Part shown: one piece after another, positions 35,094 through 56,228 of the stretch | Layout of the letters: each line of letters starts with the position of its first letter | How positions within the stretch are numbered: position 1 is the first letter of the stretch | Assembly: GCF_026240945.1 (NCBI RefSeq) | Contig: NZ_JAPFPY010000010.1 | Location: forward strand, 306,270 to 370,269 | Direction of reading: 5' to 3' | DNA length: 64,000 nt | From: Mycolicibacterium sp. J2 | GTDB taxonomy: Bacteria > Actinomycetota > Actinomycetes > Mycobacteriales > Mycobacteriaceae | Position numbers and translations under genes: made by a program | The notes under the pieces: model-generated | What the model was told of the DNA's origin: nothing | Databases searched by the model: none | Seen by the model: only the letters and a program-made list of their open reading frames with translations

Positions 35094-35099
35094 GACAGA

Positions 35100-36935
35100 T
35101 CAGAAGGAGGCTTCGTCGAGCTCCATGACCTCGTTGTCGATGCCGTCGATGACGACGCGGGTGCTGGTCAGCAGCGGCAGGAAGTTCTTCGCGAAGAACG
35201 ACGCGGCCGCAACCTTGCCGTCGAGGAACTTCTTGTCCTCACCGGACGCACCGGCATCCAGCTGCTCGATCGCGACGGCGGCCTCACGCTGCAGCAGCCA
35301 GCCGACCATCAGGTCGCCGACGGCCAGCAGGAACCGCACCGAGCCCAGGCCCACCTTGTAGATGCTGGCGGCATCTTCCTGCGCGGCCATCAGGTAGCCG
35401 GTCAGGGTGGCGGCCATGCCCTGCACATCCTCCAGGGCGGTGGCCAGCAGCGCACGCTCGGTCTTCAGGCGGCCGTTGCCCGACTCGTTCTTGATGAACG
35501 TGTCGATCTGGCCCGCCACGTAGGACAGCGCCTGACCCTTGTCGCGAATGATCTTGCGGAAGAAGAAGTCCTGCGCCTGGATGGCGGTGGTGCCTTCGTA
35601 CAGCGAGTCGATCTTGGCGTCGCGGATGTACTGCTCGATCGGGTAGTCCTGCAGGAAGCCGGACCCACCGAAGGTCTGCAGGGACTCGGTGAGCTTGGCG
35701 TAGGCCTGCTCGGAGCCGAAGCCCTTCACGATCGGCAGCAGCAGGTCGTTGACCCGCAGCGCCAGGTTGGCGTCCACCCCGTGCAGGGCCTGGGCCACCT
35801 CGTCGTCCTGGAACGTCGCGGTGTACAGGTACAGCGCGCGCATGCCCTCGGCGTAGGCCTTCTGGGTCATCAGCGAACGACGCACGTCCGGGTGGTGCGT
35901 GATGGTCACGCGCGGCGCGGTCTTGTCGGTCATCTGGGTCAGGTCCGCACCCTGCACGCGCTCCTTGGCGTACTCCAGGGCGTTCAGGTAACCGGTCGAC
36001 AGGGTGGCGATGGCCTTGGTGCCGACCATCATGCGGGCCTGCTCGATGACGTCGAACATCTGCGCAATGCCGTTGTGCACCTCGCCGACCAGCCAGCCGA
36101 CGGCGGGCTTGTCGTGCTGGCCGAAGGTCAGCTCACAGGTGGCCGAGACCTTCAGGCCCATCTTGTGCTCGACGTTGGTGACGTAGACGCCGTTGCGCTC
36201 GCCCAGCTCGCCGGTCTCGAAATCGAAGAGGAACTTGGGCACGAAGAATAGCGACAGACCCTTGGTGCCCGGGCCGGCGCCCTCGGGGCGGGCCAGCACC
36301 AGGTGGAAGATGTTCTCGAACATGTCATCGGCCTCGGCGGAGGTGATGAAGCGCTTCACGCCGTCGATGTGCCAGGAGCCGTCCTCCTGCTTGATCGCCT
36401 TGGTGCGGCCGGCGCCGACGTCGGAGCCCGCGTCGGGCTCGGTGAGCACCATGGTGGCGCCCCAGTCGCGCTCGGCGGCGATGACGGCCCACTTCTTCTG
36501 CTCTTCGGTCGCGTTGTGCGCGAAGATCTGGGCGAAGGCGGCACCGCCGGCGTACATCCAGACGGCCGGGTTGGCGCCCAGGATGTGCTCGTTGAGGGCC
36601 CACAGCAGCGCCTTGGGGGCGGGCACGCCGCCGAGCTCCTCGTCGAGGCTGACCTTGTTCCAGCCGCCCTCGATGGTCATCTTGACCGACTTCTTGAACG
36701 ACTCGGGCAGCTTGACCGTGTGCGTCTTGGGATCGAACACCGGCGGGTTGCGGTCGCCGTCGGCGAACGATTCGGCGACCGGGCCCTCGGCCAGGCGCGC
36801 CATCTCGGAGATCATCTCCTTGGCGGTATCGGCATCCAGATCGCTGAACGAACCGGCGCCGAGCGCCTTGTCGAGACCAAGTACGTCGAACAGGGTAAAG
36901 ACCTGGTCACGAACATTGCTCTTGTAATGCCCCAC
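35100..36935 (-). CDS. fadE5: FadE5, broad-range acyl-CoA dehydrogenase
   Basis: A 611-residue flavoenzyme, the size of Rv0244c, that oxidises acyl-CoA of varied chain length in the first step of beta-oxidation. Visible elements are [20 protein letters not shown] (flavin and substrate contact), FFVPKFLFD, and [15 protein letters not shown] with the catalytic-base glutamate. The GTG at 36935 follows GAGGAG. Two TTAC-N6-GTAA operators lie upstream. In M. smegmatis fadE5 directly precedes the TPP gene cluster, as it does here. Confidence 0.94.
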   Translation of the reverse strand: MGHYKSNVRDQVFTLFDVLGLDKALGAGSFSDLDADTAKEMISEMARLAEGPVAESFADGDRNPPVFDPKTHTVKLPESFKKSVKMTIEGGWNKVSLDEELGGVPAPKALLWALNEHILGANPAVWMYAGGAAFAQIFAHNATEEQKKWAVIAAERDWGATMVLTEPDAGSDVGAGRTKAIKQEDGSWHIDGVKRFITSAEADDMFENIFHLVLARPEGAGPGTKGLSLFFVPKFLFDFETGELGERNGVYVTNVEHKMGLKVSATCELTFGQHDKPAVGWLVGEVHNGIAQMFDVIEQARMMVGTKAIATLSTGYLNALEYAKERVQGADLTQMTDKTAPRVTITHHPDVRRSLMTQKAYAEGMRALYLYTATFQDDEVAQALHGVDANLALRVNDLLLPIVKGFGSEQAYAKLTESLQTFGGSGFLQDYPIEQYIRDAKIDSLYEGTTAIQAQDFFFRKIIRDKGQALSYVAGQIDTFIKNESGNGRLKTERALLATALEDVQGMAATLTGYLMAAQEDAASIYKVGLGSVRFLLAVGDLMVGWLLQREAAVAIEQLDAGASGEDKKFLDGKVAAASFFAKNFLPLLTSTRVVIDGIDNEVMELDEASF

Positions 36936-36992
36936 GGTTTCTCCTCGATGAGATGGAACTGTCGGTTGGGTACTTGGACTCGCGCCACGCTA

Positions 36993-37010
36993 AGTTACCC
37001 ACCAGTAACT
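36993..37010. promoter_or_regulatory. operator AGTTAC-CCACCA-GTAACT upstream of fadE5
   Basis: An inverted repeat with 6-base arms and a 6-base centre, containing TTAC-N6-GTAA, lies 58 bases before the fadE5 start. The pattern equals that of the fabG4/fadA2 operator, so one regulator probably controls both. Confidence 0.58.
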
Positions 37011-37020
37011 GCCCAGAACT

Positions 37021-37034
37021 ATACCGCTCGGTAA
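37021..37034. promoter_or_regulatory. second TTAC-N6-GTAA-like site upstream of fadE5
   Basis: ATACCGCTCGGTAA reads on the other strand as TTAC-CGAGCG-GTAT, one base from the perfect pattern. Its inner TACCG-CT-CGGTA is palindromic. Its centre is 26 bases from the neighbouring site, about two and a half helix turns. Confidence 0.48.
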
Positions 37035-37193
37035 CCCCATCTCAAAGGGCTGTGGAGCAAATTTGCGCCAGCGAACCAACCCGCTGGTTGATTGGGCCGC
37101 TCACGGCACCGTTTTTTGCTGCTTGACGTGCTCAAACGGGTGATCTGTGATGCTCGCCACGGAAACGCCCATCAAACCTCTAATGTGAGGCGG

Positions 37194-38273
37194 ATGAGAC
37201 GCGTGGTGGTATGGGGAACCGGAAATATGGGCGCGACGACCATCCGTTCGGCACTGGCCTTTCCGGGGTTGGAGCTGTCCGGGGTCATCACCTCGTCCAC
37301 CGAGAAGGCAGGCCGGGACGCGGCCGTGTTCGCCGGCCTGACCGGCCTCACCGGTATCGCCGCCACCACCGACGTCGACGCGGCGCTGGGCACGGCCGAC
37401 GCGGTGGCCTATATGGCGTCCGGTGACATCCGGCCCGAGGAGGCGATCGCCGATATCGAGCGGGCCCTGAAATCCGGTGCACACGTGGTCACGCCGTCGC
37501 TGTACTCGCTCTACGACCCGCGCTCGGCGCCGCCGGAGTGGGTCGAAAGGCTTTCCGCCGCAGCACAAGCCGGGCAGGCGTCGTTGTTGGTCAGCGGTGT
37601 CGACCCGGGTTGGGGCAACGACGCGCTCGCCGTGACGGCCGCCAGCCTGTGCACTCGCATCAAGACCATCACGTGCCAGGAGATCTTCGACTACTCCACC
37701 TACAACCAGCCGTTCGCGGTCAAGGTGTCGTGTGGTTTCGGAGGCTCCATGGACGAGATCCCGATGATGCTGCTCCCGACGATCCCGACGATGGTGTGGG
37801 GCGGCAACGTGCGGATGATCGGTCGCGGGCTGGGGATCGAGATCGACGAGATCACCGAGGAGCTCGAGCGACTGCCGCTCGACGAGACGGTCGACACCGT
37901 GATGGGACCGTTCGAGAAGGGCACCCAGGGCGCGTTCTACCTCAAGGTGATCGGCTGGTCGGCCGGCGAGCGGCGGGTGATCATTGAGCACATCACCCTC
38001 ATCCACCCGTCCTGCGCCCCGCACTGGCCGCAACCCGACCAAGGGGTGGGCGATCACCGCGTCATCGTCGACGGCGACCCGCAGCTGACCATCACCACCC
38101 GCGCCGACGTCCCCGGCGGCACCCGCGCCGACGGCGGCAACACCACCGCCGCCAACCGGTTACTGGGTGCCGTCGAATGGTTGGCCACCCAGCCCGCCGG
38201 TATCTACGACGGGCTGGATGTGCCACTGGGCTCGGTACTTCCGGCCGAGGTAGCGGCGAGCCGCTGGCTCTGA
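37194..38273 (+). CDS. DapB-like NAD(P)-binding oxidoreductase
   Basis: A 359-residue protein with an N-terminal Rossmann motif VVVWGTGNMGATTIRSAL and a DapB-like second domain, of the group annotated as dihydrodipicolinate reductase N-terminal-domain protein. Similar genes occur widely in mycobacteria beside lipid genes. In M. smegmatis a gene in this place sits between fadE5 and the TPP polyketide synthase. It is divergent from fadE5 across 258 bases and convergent with the polyketide synthase, the stops being 1 base apart. The ATG at 37194 starts exactly at the Rossmann strand. The substrate is unknown. Confidence 0.82.
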   Translation: MRRVVVWGTGNMGATTIRSALAFPGLELSGVITSSTEKAGRDAAVFAGLTGLTGIAATTDVDAALGTADAVAYMASGDIRPEEAIADIERALKSGAHVVTPSLYSLYDPRSAPPEWVERLSAAAQAGQASLLVSGVDPGWGNDALAVTAASLCTRIKTITCQEIFDYSTYNQPFAVKVSCGFGGSMDEIPMMLLPTIPTMVWGGNVRMIGRGLGIEIDEITEELERLPLDETVDTVMGPFEKGTQGAFYLKVIGWSAGERRVIIEHITLIHPSCAPHWPQPDQGVGDHRVIVDGDPQLTITTRADVPGGTRADGGNTTAANRLLGAVEWLATQPAGIYDGLDVPLGSVLPAEVAASRWL

Positions 38274-38274
38274 C

Positions 38275-49130
<10,856 letters not shown>

Positions 49131-49493
49131 GAAAGGTTGTGCTCCCCCGCGTCGGGTCGATGACGTTTCGATGCAAGCGGGAGACCGCGTCAGGGTCAGA
49201 GTGTTTCCGAACAGCCGTGGCGCGCTCACCGTCGTCGGCAGCGGCCGGCCCATCTCCCGCCGGTCAGTATTGCATGCGAGTTGCTGAACGAAGAGGTTTC
49301 CGGTCAGGTGAACACTCGCCGGCGGCCCGCGGGTCGGCGTGCCGCAACACCCGCTTAGGCGGTCTCGCGAAGGGGTCTCAAAGCCCGCCCACAGGGGCGT
49401 ATCGGCGACCTTCGCCGCCGGAGCCGCTATCGTGAAGTCGCCGCCGGTGTTGCTGGACCGCCGCCGTCGCCGCTTCAACCCGGGAGGGATTTA
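49131..49493. promoter_or_regulatory. 363-bp divergent intergenic region, pks / papA3
   Basis: No gene was supported here. The region must carry the promoters of the polyketide synthase (minus) and of papA3-mmpL10 (plus). A GGGAGGGA ribosome-binding site precedes the papA3 GTG. No convincing palindrome or sigma-factor pair was identified by eye. Confidence 0.5.
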
Positions 49494-50915
49494 GTGCAAA
49501 TCGGGAAGATCACCATCGGCACAATCGATGATTGGGCGCCGAGCCCGGGCGTCGTGACGTCCTGGCACCCGACAAATGCGGCGATGGACAAGGCGCGGCA
49601 AGCGCCCGTCAGTGCGGTGCCGGTCAGTTATATGCAGGGCCAACACATTCGCGGCGTCTACCACCAGGAAGCCGCGGGCCTCGACTATTCCCGCCAGATC
49701 ATCGCTACCTGCGAAGTGCCTGGTAAATGTGACATCGAGGCGATGAACCACGCCATCAACGCCTATCTGCGGCGGCATGACACGTACCGCAGTTGGTTCG
49801 AATACTCGGGTTCCGGCGATATTGTCAGACGCACCATTACCGACCCTGACGATATCGAATTCGAACCCGTCAACCACGGCGAAATCACGGCCGAAGACGC
49901 GCGCAAACATATTGTCGACATACCCAGTCCGTTGGAATGGGGTTGCTTTTCTTTCGGCATTGTCCAGAGCGAAGATCATTTCGATTTCTACGCCAGCATC
50001 GACCACGTGCACGGGGATGCCGCGCTGATCGGGATCACCATGCTCGAGGCGCACGGCATGTACACATCGCTGACCCAGAGCGGCCAGCCGATGCCGTTGC
50101 CCGAGGCGGGCCGGTTTGACGATTTCTGCGTCAAGGAACGCGAATCGACAGCGAATCTGACCGTCGATTCGCCGGAGGTGCAGGCCTGGATCGAGTTTGC
50201 TGAGAACAACAACAACAGCCTGCCCGAGTTCCCGCTACCGCTGGGTAACCCGGCGGAGCCGACGGTGGCCGACATGGTCGGGGACATGCTGCTGGATGCC
50301 GAGCAAACCGCCAGGTTCGATGCGGCCTGTACCGCGGCGGGCACCCGCTTCGTCGGTGGCCTATTTGCCTGTACCGCCATGGTCGAGCACGAGCTGACCG
50401 GCGCCGCCACCTACTACGGGTTGACACCGAGGGATACCCGGCGGACGTCGGACAACTTCATGACGCAGGGTTGGTTCACCGGCCTGGTGCCGATCACCGT
50501 GCCGATCGCCGCGACCACTTTTGCCGAAGCGGCGTGGGCGGCCCAGACATCTTTCGATTCGGGTCTCAACCTGGCGAGAGTGCCCTATTATCGCGTGCTG
50601 GAATTGGCGCCGTGGCTGGACAAGCCGCGCCCGAACTTCCCGGTTTCGAACTTCTTGCACGGCGGTGCCGCTCCGCTCAACGCGGTTCTCGCCGCTGCCG
50701 AGATGGGATATTCGAACAATATCGGAATTTACTCCGACGGCAGATTCTCCTATCAGCTCACCATCTATGTATTCCGGCACGAGGCCGGGACCGTGATGTC
50801 GGTGATGTTCCCCGACAACCCGGTCGCCCAGAAGTCGGTGGCGCGCTACATAGCAACGATGAAGTCGGTCTGCGAACGGGTGGCCGATACCGGCGATTGG
50901 GGTCGTTTTGGCTGA
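49494..50915 (+). CDS. papA3: PapA3-type polyketide-associated acyltransferase
   Basis: A 473-residue condensation-domain-like acyltransferase. The HxxxD motif is His171-x3-Asp175 (IDHVHGDA), and the later structural motif is DNFMTQGWFTGLVP. PapA proteins take the acyl chain from the last ACP of the polyketide synthase and esterify trehalose. The gene's place next to the synthase and mmpL10 indicates acylation of a trehalose intermediate, the TPP precursor. The GTG at 49494 follows a strong GGGAGGG site. It is followed after 94 bases by mmpL10. The functional name is inferred from the TPP cluster order known in M. smegmatis. Confidence 0.88.
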   Translation: MQIGKITIGTIDDWAPSPGVVTSWHPTNAAMDKARQAPVSAVPVSYMQGQHIRGVYHQEAAGLDYSRQIIATCEVPGKCDIEAMNHAINAYLRRHDTYRSWFEYSGSGDIVRRTITDPDDIEFEPVNHGEITAEDARKHIVDIPSPLEWGCFSFGIVQSEDHFDFYASIDHVHGDAALIGITMLEAHGMYTSLTQSGQPMPLPEAGRFDDFCVKERESTANLTVDSPEVQAWIEFAENNNNSLPEFPLPLGNPAEPTVADMVGDMLLDAEQTARFDAACTAAGTRFVGGLFACTAMVEHELTGAATYYGLTPRDTRRTSDNFMTQGWFTGLVPITVPIAATTFAEAAWAAQTSFDSGLNLARVPYYRVLELAPWLDKPRPNFPVSNFLHGGAAPLNAVLAAAEMGYSNNIGIYSDGRFSYQLTIYVFRHEAGTVMSVMFPDNPVAQKSVARYIATMKSVCERVADTGDWGRFG

Positions 50916-51009
50916 CGCGCGGCATGAGTTCGGCGAGGCCAGTGCGGTCTGATCCGGTGAGCAAGATCTTCGGGACCACCCGAGTGCAGGGACCACCAGT
51001 GGGGGCGAC

Positions 51010-53987
51010 GTGCGGCGGCTAGCCGATTTCGTCGTGCGGTTCCCGTACGCGGTCGTCGGGATCTGGGTGGCGTTGGCGGTGGTGTTGCCGCTGTCGTTCC
51101 CCAGCCTCAACGAGATGGCCGAGAAGCATCCGCTGGCGATGCTGCCCGCCGATGCCCCGTCCAATGTCGCGGCGCGGCAGATGACCGAGGCGTTCCAGGA
51201 GCCCGGCGGCGACGACCTGCTGTTGGTCGTGCTCACCGACGAGAACGGACTGGGCCCCGCTCATGAGGCCACCTATCGCAAATTGGTGAACGCCTTGCGC
51301 GACGATCAGCAAGACTCGTCATGCTGCAGGATTTCGTCGGAACACCGGCGCTGCGTTCGTTTTTGACCAGCAAGGACAACAAATCCTGGGTGTTGCCCGT
51401 CGGCCTCGCCGGCGCCCTTGGCACCCCGCAGTCCTATGCCGCCTACAACCGGGTGGCCGAGATCGTCAAACAGAACACCGCAGGCGGCCCGTTGGAGGTC
51501 CATCTGACCGGACCGGCCGCCACCGTCGCCGACCTCACCGTCGCCGGTCAGCGGGACCGGATGCCGATCGAGATCGCGATCGGCGTACTGGTGCTGCTGG
51601 TGCTGCTGGTGGTCTACCGCAATCCGATCACCATGTTGTTGCCGTTGACCGGGATCGGCATCTCGCTGGTGATCGCGCAGTCCGTGGTGGCCGGGTTGTC
51701 CCAGTTGACCGGCCTCGGGGTGTCCAATCAGGCCATCATCTTGCTCAGCGCCATCATCGCCGGTGCGGGGACGGACTATGCCGTCTTCCTGATCAGTCGC
51801 TATCACGATTACGTGCGGCTCGGTGAGGGCTCCGATGACGCAGTGCGGCATGCGCTGGGTTCGGTGGGCAAGGTGATCACGGCGTCGGCCGCCACCATCG
51901 GCCTCACCTTCCTCGGTATCAGCTTCGCCCGGATGGGGGTGTTCTCCACGGTCGGGGTGTCCTCGGCGATCGGTATCGCGGTGGCCTTCCTCGCCGCGCT
52001 GACGCTGCTCCCGGCCATCCTGGCGATCGTGGGGCCCCGCGGCTGGGTCACGCCGCGGCGGGAGATGACCGCCCGGATGTGGCGGCGCTCGGGGGCGCGC
52101 ATCGTGCGCCGGCCACGGCTGCACCTGGTGGCCAGCATGTTGGTGTTGCTCCTGCTCGCCGGCTGTGTCGGGCTGGCCAGATACAACTACGACGACCGTA
52201 AGGCCGTGCTGGCCACGGATCCCAGCTCGGTGGGCTATGCCGCGCTGGAACGGCACTTCGACCTCAACCAGTCCATCCCGTCCTATGTCCTGGTGCGTTC
52301 ACCGCACGACCTGCGCACCCCGCAGGCGCTGGCCGACCTCGAGCAGATGGCCGAACGCATCACCCAGGTGCCGAATATCGGGATGGTCAGCGGTATCACC
52401 CGCCCGCTCGGTGTGGTGCCGCAGGAATTCCGGGCCACCTATCAGGCCGGCCTGGTCGGTGACCGGCTGGGCACCGGCTCGGCCATGATCGCCGACAACA
52501 TGGACGACCTCAACCGGTTGTCGAAGGGAGCCGACACGCTGGCCACCGGGCTCGGCGACGTGCGCGGCCAGGTCAACGGCATCGCCACCAGCATCCAGCA
52601 GATGGTCAACGCGTTCTCCACGATGCGGGGTCAGTACGGCGGCGACAAGCTGGTGCGCAATGTCGAGGTCGGCGCCAAGCTCGTCGACAGCATCAACCAG
52701 CTCGGCAATTCGATGGGTATCAGCGTCACGGCGGCCAAGGACATGTTCGGCTGGGTGGGCCCGGTACTGGCCGCGCTGCAGGGCAACGTCACCTGCGATC
52801 TCGATCCGTCGTGCAGCGAGACCCGCGTCCACTTCTCGCGGTTGGCCCAGGCCCGGCAGGACGGCACCCTCGACGAGATCAACAACCTTGCCGGGCAGCT
52901 GCAGTCGATGCAGGACAAGCAGTCGTTGAACGCGTCGTTGAATCAGCTGGGTAATGCCTTCACCACCATCACCAAGCTGATGAAGACGATGGGGCTGGAT
53001 TCGCCTGCCGGTGCCCAGGCCACCCTCGGCAAGATCCGGCAGCAGGCCGACCGGTCGGCCACCGGTAGCCGCGAGGTCGCGACGGGCGTGAACCAGGTGG
53101 TCGATCAGATCCAGCTGATGCGTTCCGGACTGGACCAGGCGTCGGCCTTCCTGCTGTCGATGAAGCAGAATGCGGCCGCCCCGGCGATGGCGGGTTTCAA
53201 CATTCCGCCCGAGGTGCTGGAGCTGCCGGACTTCAAGGCCGCATCGAAGATGTTCATCTCACCCGATGGCCACTCGGCGCGTTATCTGGTGCTCACCAAA
53301 CTCGATCCGTTCAGCGTCGAGGCCATGGACCAGGTCAACGCGATCCGGGATGCGGCCAAGGGTGCCCAGCCGAACACCTCGCTGGCCGACGCGTCGATCT
53401 CGATGGGTGGTTATCCCGCCGCGCTTCGCGACACCCGTGACTACTACCAGGCCGATATCCGCTTCATCATCGCCGTCACGCTGATCGTGGTGCTGGTGAC
53501 CTTGATGCTGTTGCTTCGGTCGCTGATCGCGCCGCTGTATCTCGTTGGCTCCGTGGTTGTTTCGTACTTCGCGGCGTTGGGCATCGGGGTGCTGGTGTTC
53601 CAGTACCTGTTCCACCAGCCGTTGCACTGGACGGTGCCACCGCTGGCGTTCGTGGTGCTGGTCGCCGTCGGGGCGGACTACAACCTGCTGTTCGCGTCGC
53701 GGCTGCGGGACGAGTCGCCGGACGGCAGCCGCTACGGCATCATCCGCACGCTGTCGTCGACGGGCGGCGTCATCACCGCAGCCGGTTTGATCTTCGCCGC
53801 GTCGATGTGGGGTCTGTTGTTCTCCAGTATCGGTACGGTGGTGCAAGGCGGGTTCGTCATCGGTGCCGGGATCCTGTTGGACACCTTCGTCGTCCGCACG
53901 ATCACGGTGCCCGCCATCGCTACGCTGGTCGGCAAGGCGAACTGGTGGCCATCACGAGGGACAGCGCAGGGGAGCAGCCAGGCATGA
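51010..53987 (+). CDS. mmpL10: MmpL10-type RND lipid transporter (apparent frameshift)
   Basis: About 992 residues after restoring one base near 51314. The N-terminal piece (51010 to about 51314) holds the first helix and the start of the porter domain ([20 protein letters not shown]). The rest, in the other frame, continues [20 protein letters not shown] and holds the remaining helices, including the [14 protein letters not shown] helix-4 signature and its repeat [13 protein letters not shown]. MmpL10 exports the diacylated trehalose TPP precursor across the inner membrane. As written, the frame stops near 51366, so translation would give no transporter unless the base is missing only from the assembly. 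The end overlaps the next ATG (ATGA). Confidence 0.9.
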
Positions 53988-55114
53988 AGAAACTACTCGC
54001 CGTCGCGACCGTGGTGCTCGCCGTGAGTGCCATGGGGCCATCGGGTCTGGGTGTCGCGGCTGCTGACGAGCCGGCACCCGCGCCGGGTGTCGGTGCCGAC
54101 ACCCCGACACCGCGCGGCACGCCGGGCAAGGCCTACGCCCTCGGCGGCGCGCACGTGCTCGGCATTCCCTATGACGAATACATCCGTCGCACCGGCGCGG
54201 ACTGGTTCCCCGGATTGGACCGCCAGAACATCTGGTATCCGGCAGGTCAGGTTCAGGGGCACACCCTGGAACGGCTGTTCCCGGGCATCGGGAAGCTGGA
54301 CGACGGGTTCCCGGGTCTCGGGCTCGACGGCCCGAGTATCGGCGAATCGGTCGACGTTGGTGAGGGCAACCTCATCCGTGCGATTCAGGCCGGTGGCAGC
54401 GGCACCGCCATGGGGTTGTCCGAGGGCGCCATGGTGCTCAACGCGGTGAAGAACCGGCTGGCCAACGATCCGGCCGCGCCACCGCCGAATCAGTTGTCCT
54501 TCGCCACTTTCGGCGATCCGCTGGCCACCCACCCCTTCGGCCAGAGCTTCCTACGGCAGAACTTTCCGGTGGGCAGCGTCGTCCCGTCGCTGGACTTCAA
54601 GATGCCGCCTGAGGTCGACAGCCAGTACGACACCTACCAGTTCATCTCCCCGTACGACAGCATCGCCGATTGGCCCCAGCGCCAGGACAACATCATCTCC
54701 GTCACCAACGCCATCGTCGGGTTGGCCACCGGTCACACCGCGGTGGCATTCACCAACCCATCGAATGTGCCGCCCCAGAACGTCGCGGTGACGTACAACT
54801 CGCGGGGTGCGAAGACGACGACGTACATGATCCCCGAGCAGCATCTGCCGCTGGTTCTCCCGTTCAAGTACCTCGGGGTGGACGAGGGCACGTTGAACAA
54901 GCTCGACGGGGTGCTGAAACCCTATGTGGATGCCGGGTATACGCGTAACGACAACCCGTTGACCGCGCCCATCACCGTGGATCCCGTCCGCGGCTACGAC
55001 CCTGCGGTCGTCACAGCGGGGGCCAGTGCGGCCGTCTTCGGGAGCGGAGGGGTCGATCCGCTGTCGCAGTTGATGGCCGGGTTCCAGTACGTGCTGGATC
55101 ACCAGGGGCGTTAG
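53984..55114 (+). CDS. secreted PE-PPE-domain acyltransferase/hydrolase of the TPP locus
   Basis: A 376-residue exported alpha/beta-hydrolase. A signal peptide occupies residues 1-27 ([17 protein letters not shown], then an Ala-rich cleavage region). The PE-PPE domain carries the serine-hydrolase motif GLSEG with Ser146. In M. smegmatis the corresponding protein transfers acyl chains between diacyltrehalose molecules outside the membrane to make TPP. The ATG overlaps the mmpL10 stop as ATGA, so export and extracellular acyl transfer are translationally coupled. A longer in-frame start inside mmpL10 was rejected because it would hide the signal peptide. Confidence 0.9.
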   Translation: MKKLLAVATVVLAVSAMGPSGLGVAAADEPAPAPGVGADTPTPRGTPGKAYALGGAHVLGIPYDEYIRRTGADWFPGLDRQNIWYPAGQVQGHTLERLFPGIGKLDDGFPGLGLDGPSIGESVDVGEGNLIRAIQAGGSGTAMGLSEGAMVLNAVKNRLANDPAAPPPNQLSFATFGDPLATHPFGQSFLRQNFPVGSVVPSLDFKMPPEVDSQYDTYQFISPYDSIADWPQRQDNIISVTNAIVGLATGHTAVAFTNPSNVPPQNVAVTYNSRGAKTTTYMIPEQHLPLVLPFKYLGVDEGTLNKLDGVLKPYVDAGYTRNDNPLTAPITVDPVRGYDPAVVTAGASAAVFGSGGVDPLSQLMAGFQYVLDHQGR

Positions 55115-55238
55115 GGGTTCTGCGCCGTTCCGCATGCGCCGGCCCGCTAAGGTCACATTTTGACGTATCGGTAATTTGCCGCCGATTTCCGGTGCCCCGA
55201 CGGTAAGCTCGGGCGATGCTCGGTGATCGGAGGCGGCA

Positions 55239-55733
55239 ATGTCGGTGAGAGCACAAGCAGGCCATTTCATTCTTCTGATCGCGTTATTTGCCGCTGTCAT
55301 GGTTGCCGTGGGTATCGGAGAGGCTCGCGCAGATCCGTTGGCCGGCAAGACTTATGCGGATGCGACGGAGACGGTTGCGGGGTGGGGAAGCAAGGTGATT
55401 GTCACGTCGGTGGTCGGCGGCTCGCTGCCGAGGGACAAGTGCATCGTCACGGCCTCACAGAAAGCGCCGGCTGTGAGTAACGACAACTTCGACCACCGAA
55501 GCGGCTTTCTGTTGGCGTTGAACTGCGGGGCCCAACTCGCCAGCGGCGGGTCCTCCGGCAACTCTCTGATGACGCCCGAAGGCCGGGCCGCGAAGAAGGA
55601 CCTCAAGAGTGTTGACTGGATCAACACCACGCCTGAGGGTTCGGAGTGGTGTACGTCGAACACGACCGATTGCAAGACCTTGTGCGATCGGACCGGAAGT
55701 TGCTCTGCGGAGACGCTTTCGACTACCGGTTAA
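55239..55733 (+). CDS. secreted hypothetical protein with PASTA-like segment
   Basis: A 164-residue exported protein. A signal sequence covers about residues 1-31 (GHFILLIALFAAVMVAVG, then EARA before ADP). The next 40 residues, starting GKTYADATETVAGWGSKVIV and including GGSLPRDKCIVTAS, resemble a single PASTA-like repeat common in small mycobacterial secreted proteins. The C-terminal part has five cysteines. Its function is unknown. It is the first gene of the segment that separates the PE-PPE gene from fadD23, 124 bases after it. Confidence 0.72.
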   Translation: MSVRAQAGHFILLIALFAAVMVAVGIGEARADPLAGKTYADATETVAGWGSKVIVTSVVGGSLPRDKCIVTASQKAPAVSNDNFDHRSGFLLALNCGAQLASGGSSGNSLMTPEGRAAKKDLKSVDWINTTPEGSEWCTSNTTDCKTLCDRTGSCSAETLSTTG

Positions 55734-56228
55734 CTGTGTCCGCCGTCGCCCGGCCCGGTGGAGTCGGGCTCGCGAGCACGGCCGATGTGACTGTGTTGCG
55801 TCGCACCCCGGCGATCATGGTAACCATGCCGCGATGGCGGGTGACGTTGCTGGCACTGGCCCCTTGCGTGAATTTCGGTGGCGGCTACCGGATTGGAGGA
55901 CCCGGTGTTTCGGAAGTCGTTTGCACAAGCTGTCGCAGAGGATGTCGAGTCGTCGCGCTAGGGGTGGTGGGGCGCATCAAAATTGCTGAGACCACGGGAT
56001 TTTCACAGGTTTGGCGCCGCCCCCGCTCTGGTCTACCCGAGCAGGGGCGCGGCACGTACAGTCCTGTGCAACTGTTGACAGGGAAATCGATTATCGACGT
56101 TGCGGTTGCGGAAAATCCCCGGTTCGGGATGATCGGTGGACCATCGTGAAGACCGATCTTCGACGCCCCACCGTCGATCAGTCGACCGAAACCGATGAGA
56201 AGGATCGCAGAATGAAAGCACCCGCACA
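55734..56228. other. 495-bp stretch without a supported gene
   Basis: Short open frames here lack family features or overlap the preceding gene out of frame. An imperfect GC-rich hairpin lies near 56013-56053. A TTGACA at 56075-56080 could be a -35 element, but no good -10 follows at 17 bases. A 28-codon frame starting GTG at about 56146 and ending in the GTGA overlap with the next gene could be a leader peptide. The base composition is less GC-rich than in the neighbouring core genes by eye. Confidence 0.4.

Noticed and set aside
33932..35099. Insertion sequence or transposon around the DUF559 gene
   Set aside because: There is no transposase and no target-site duplication that I can see; the flanking repeats are direct copies of a palindromic element and not IS ends, so mobility stays a hypothesis.
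55646..56149. 167-codon plus-strand frame with a hydrophobic, signal-like stretch
   Set aside because: It begins inside the preceding gene in another frame, has no recognisable domain and an erratic composition; it could be a decayed gene but is not supportable.
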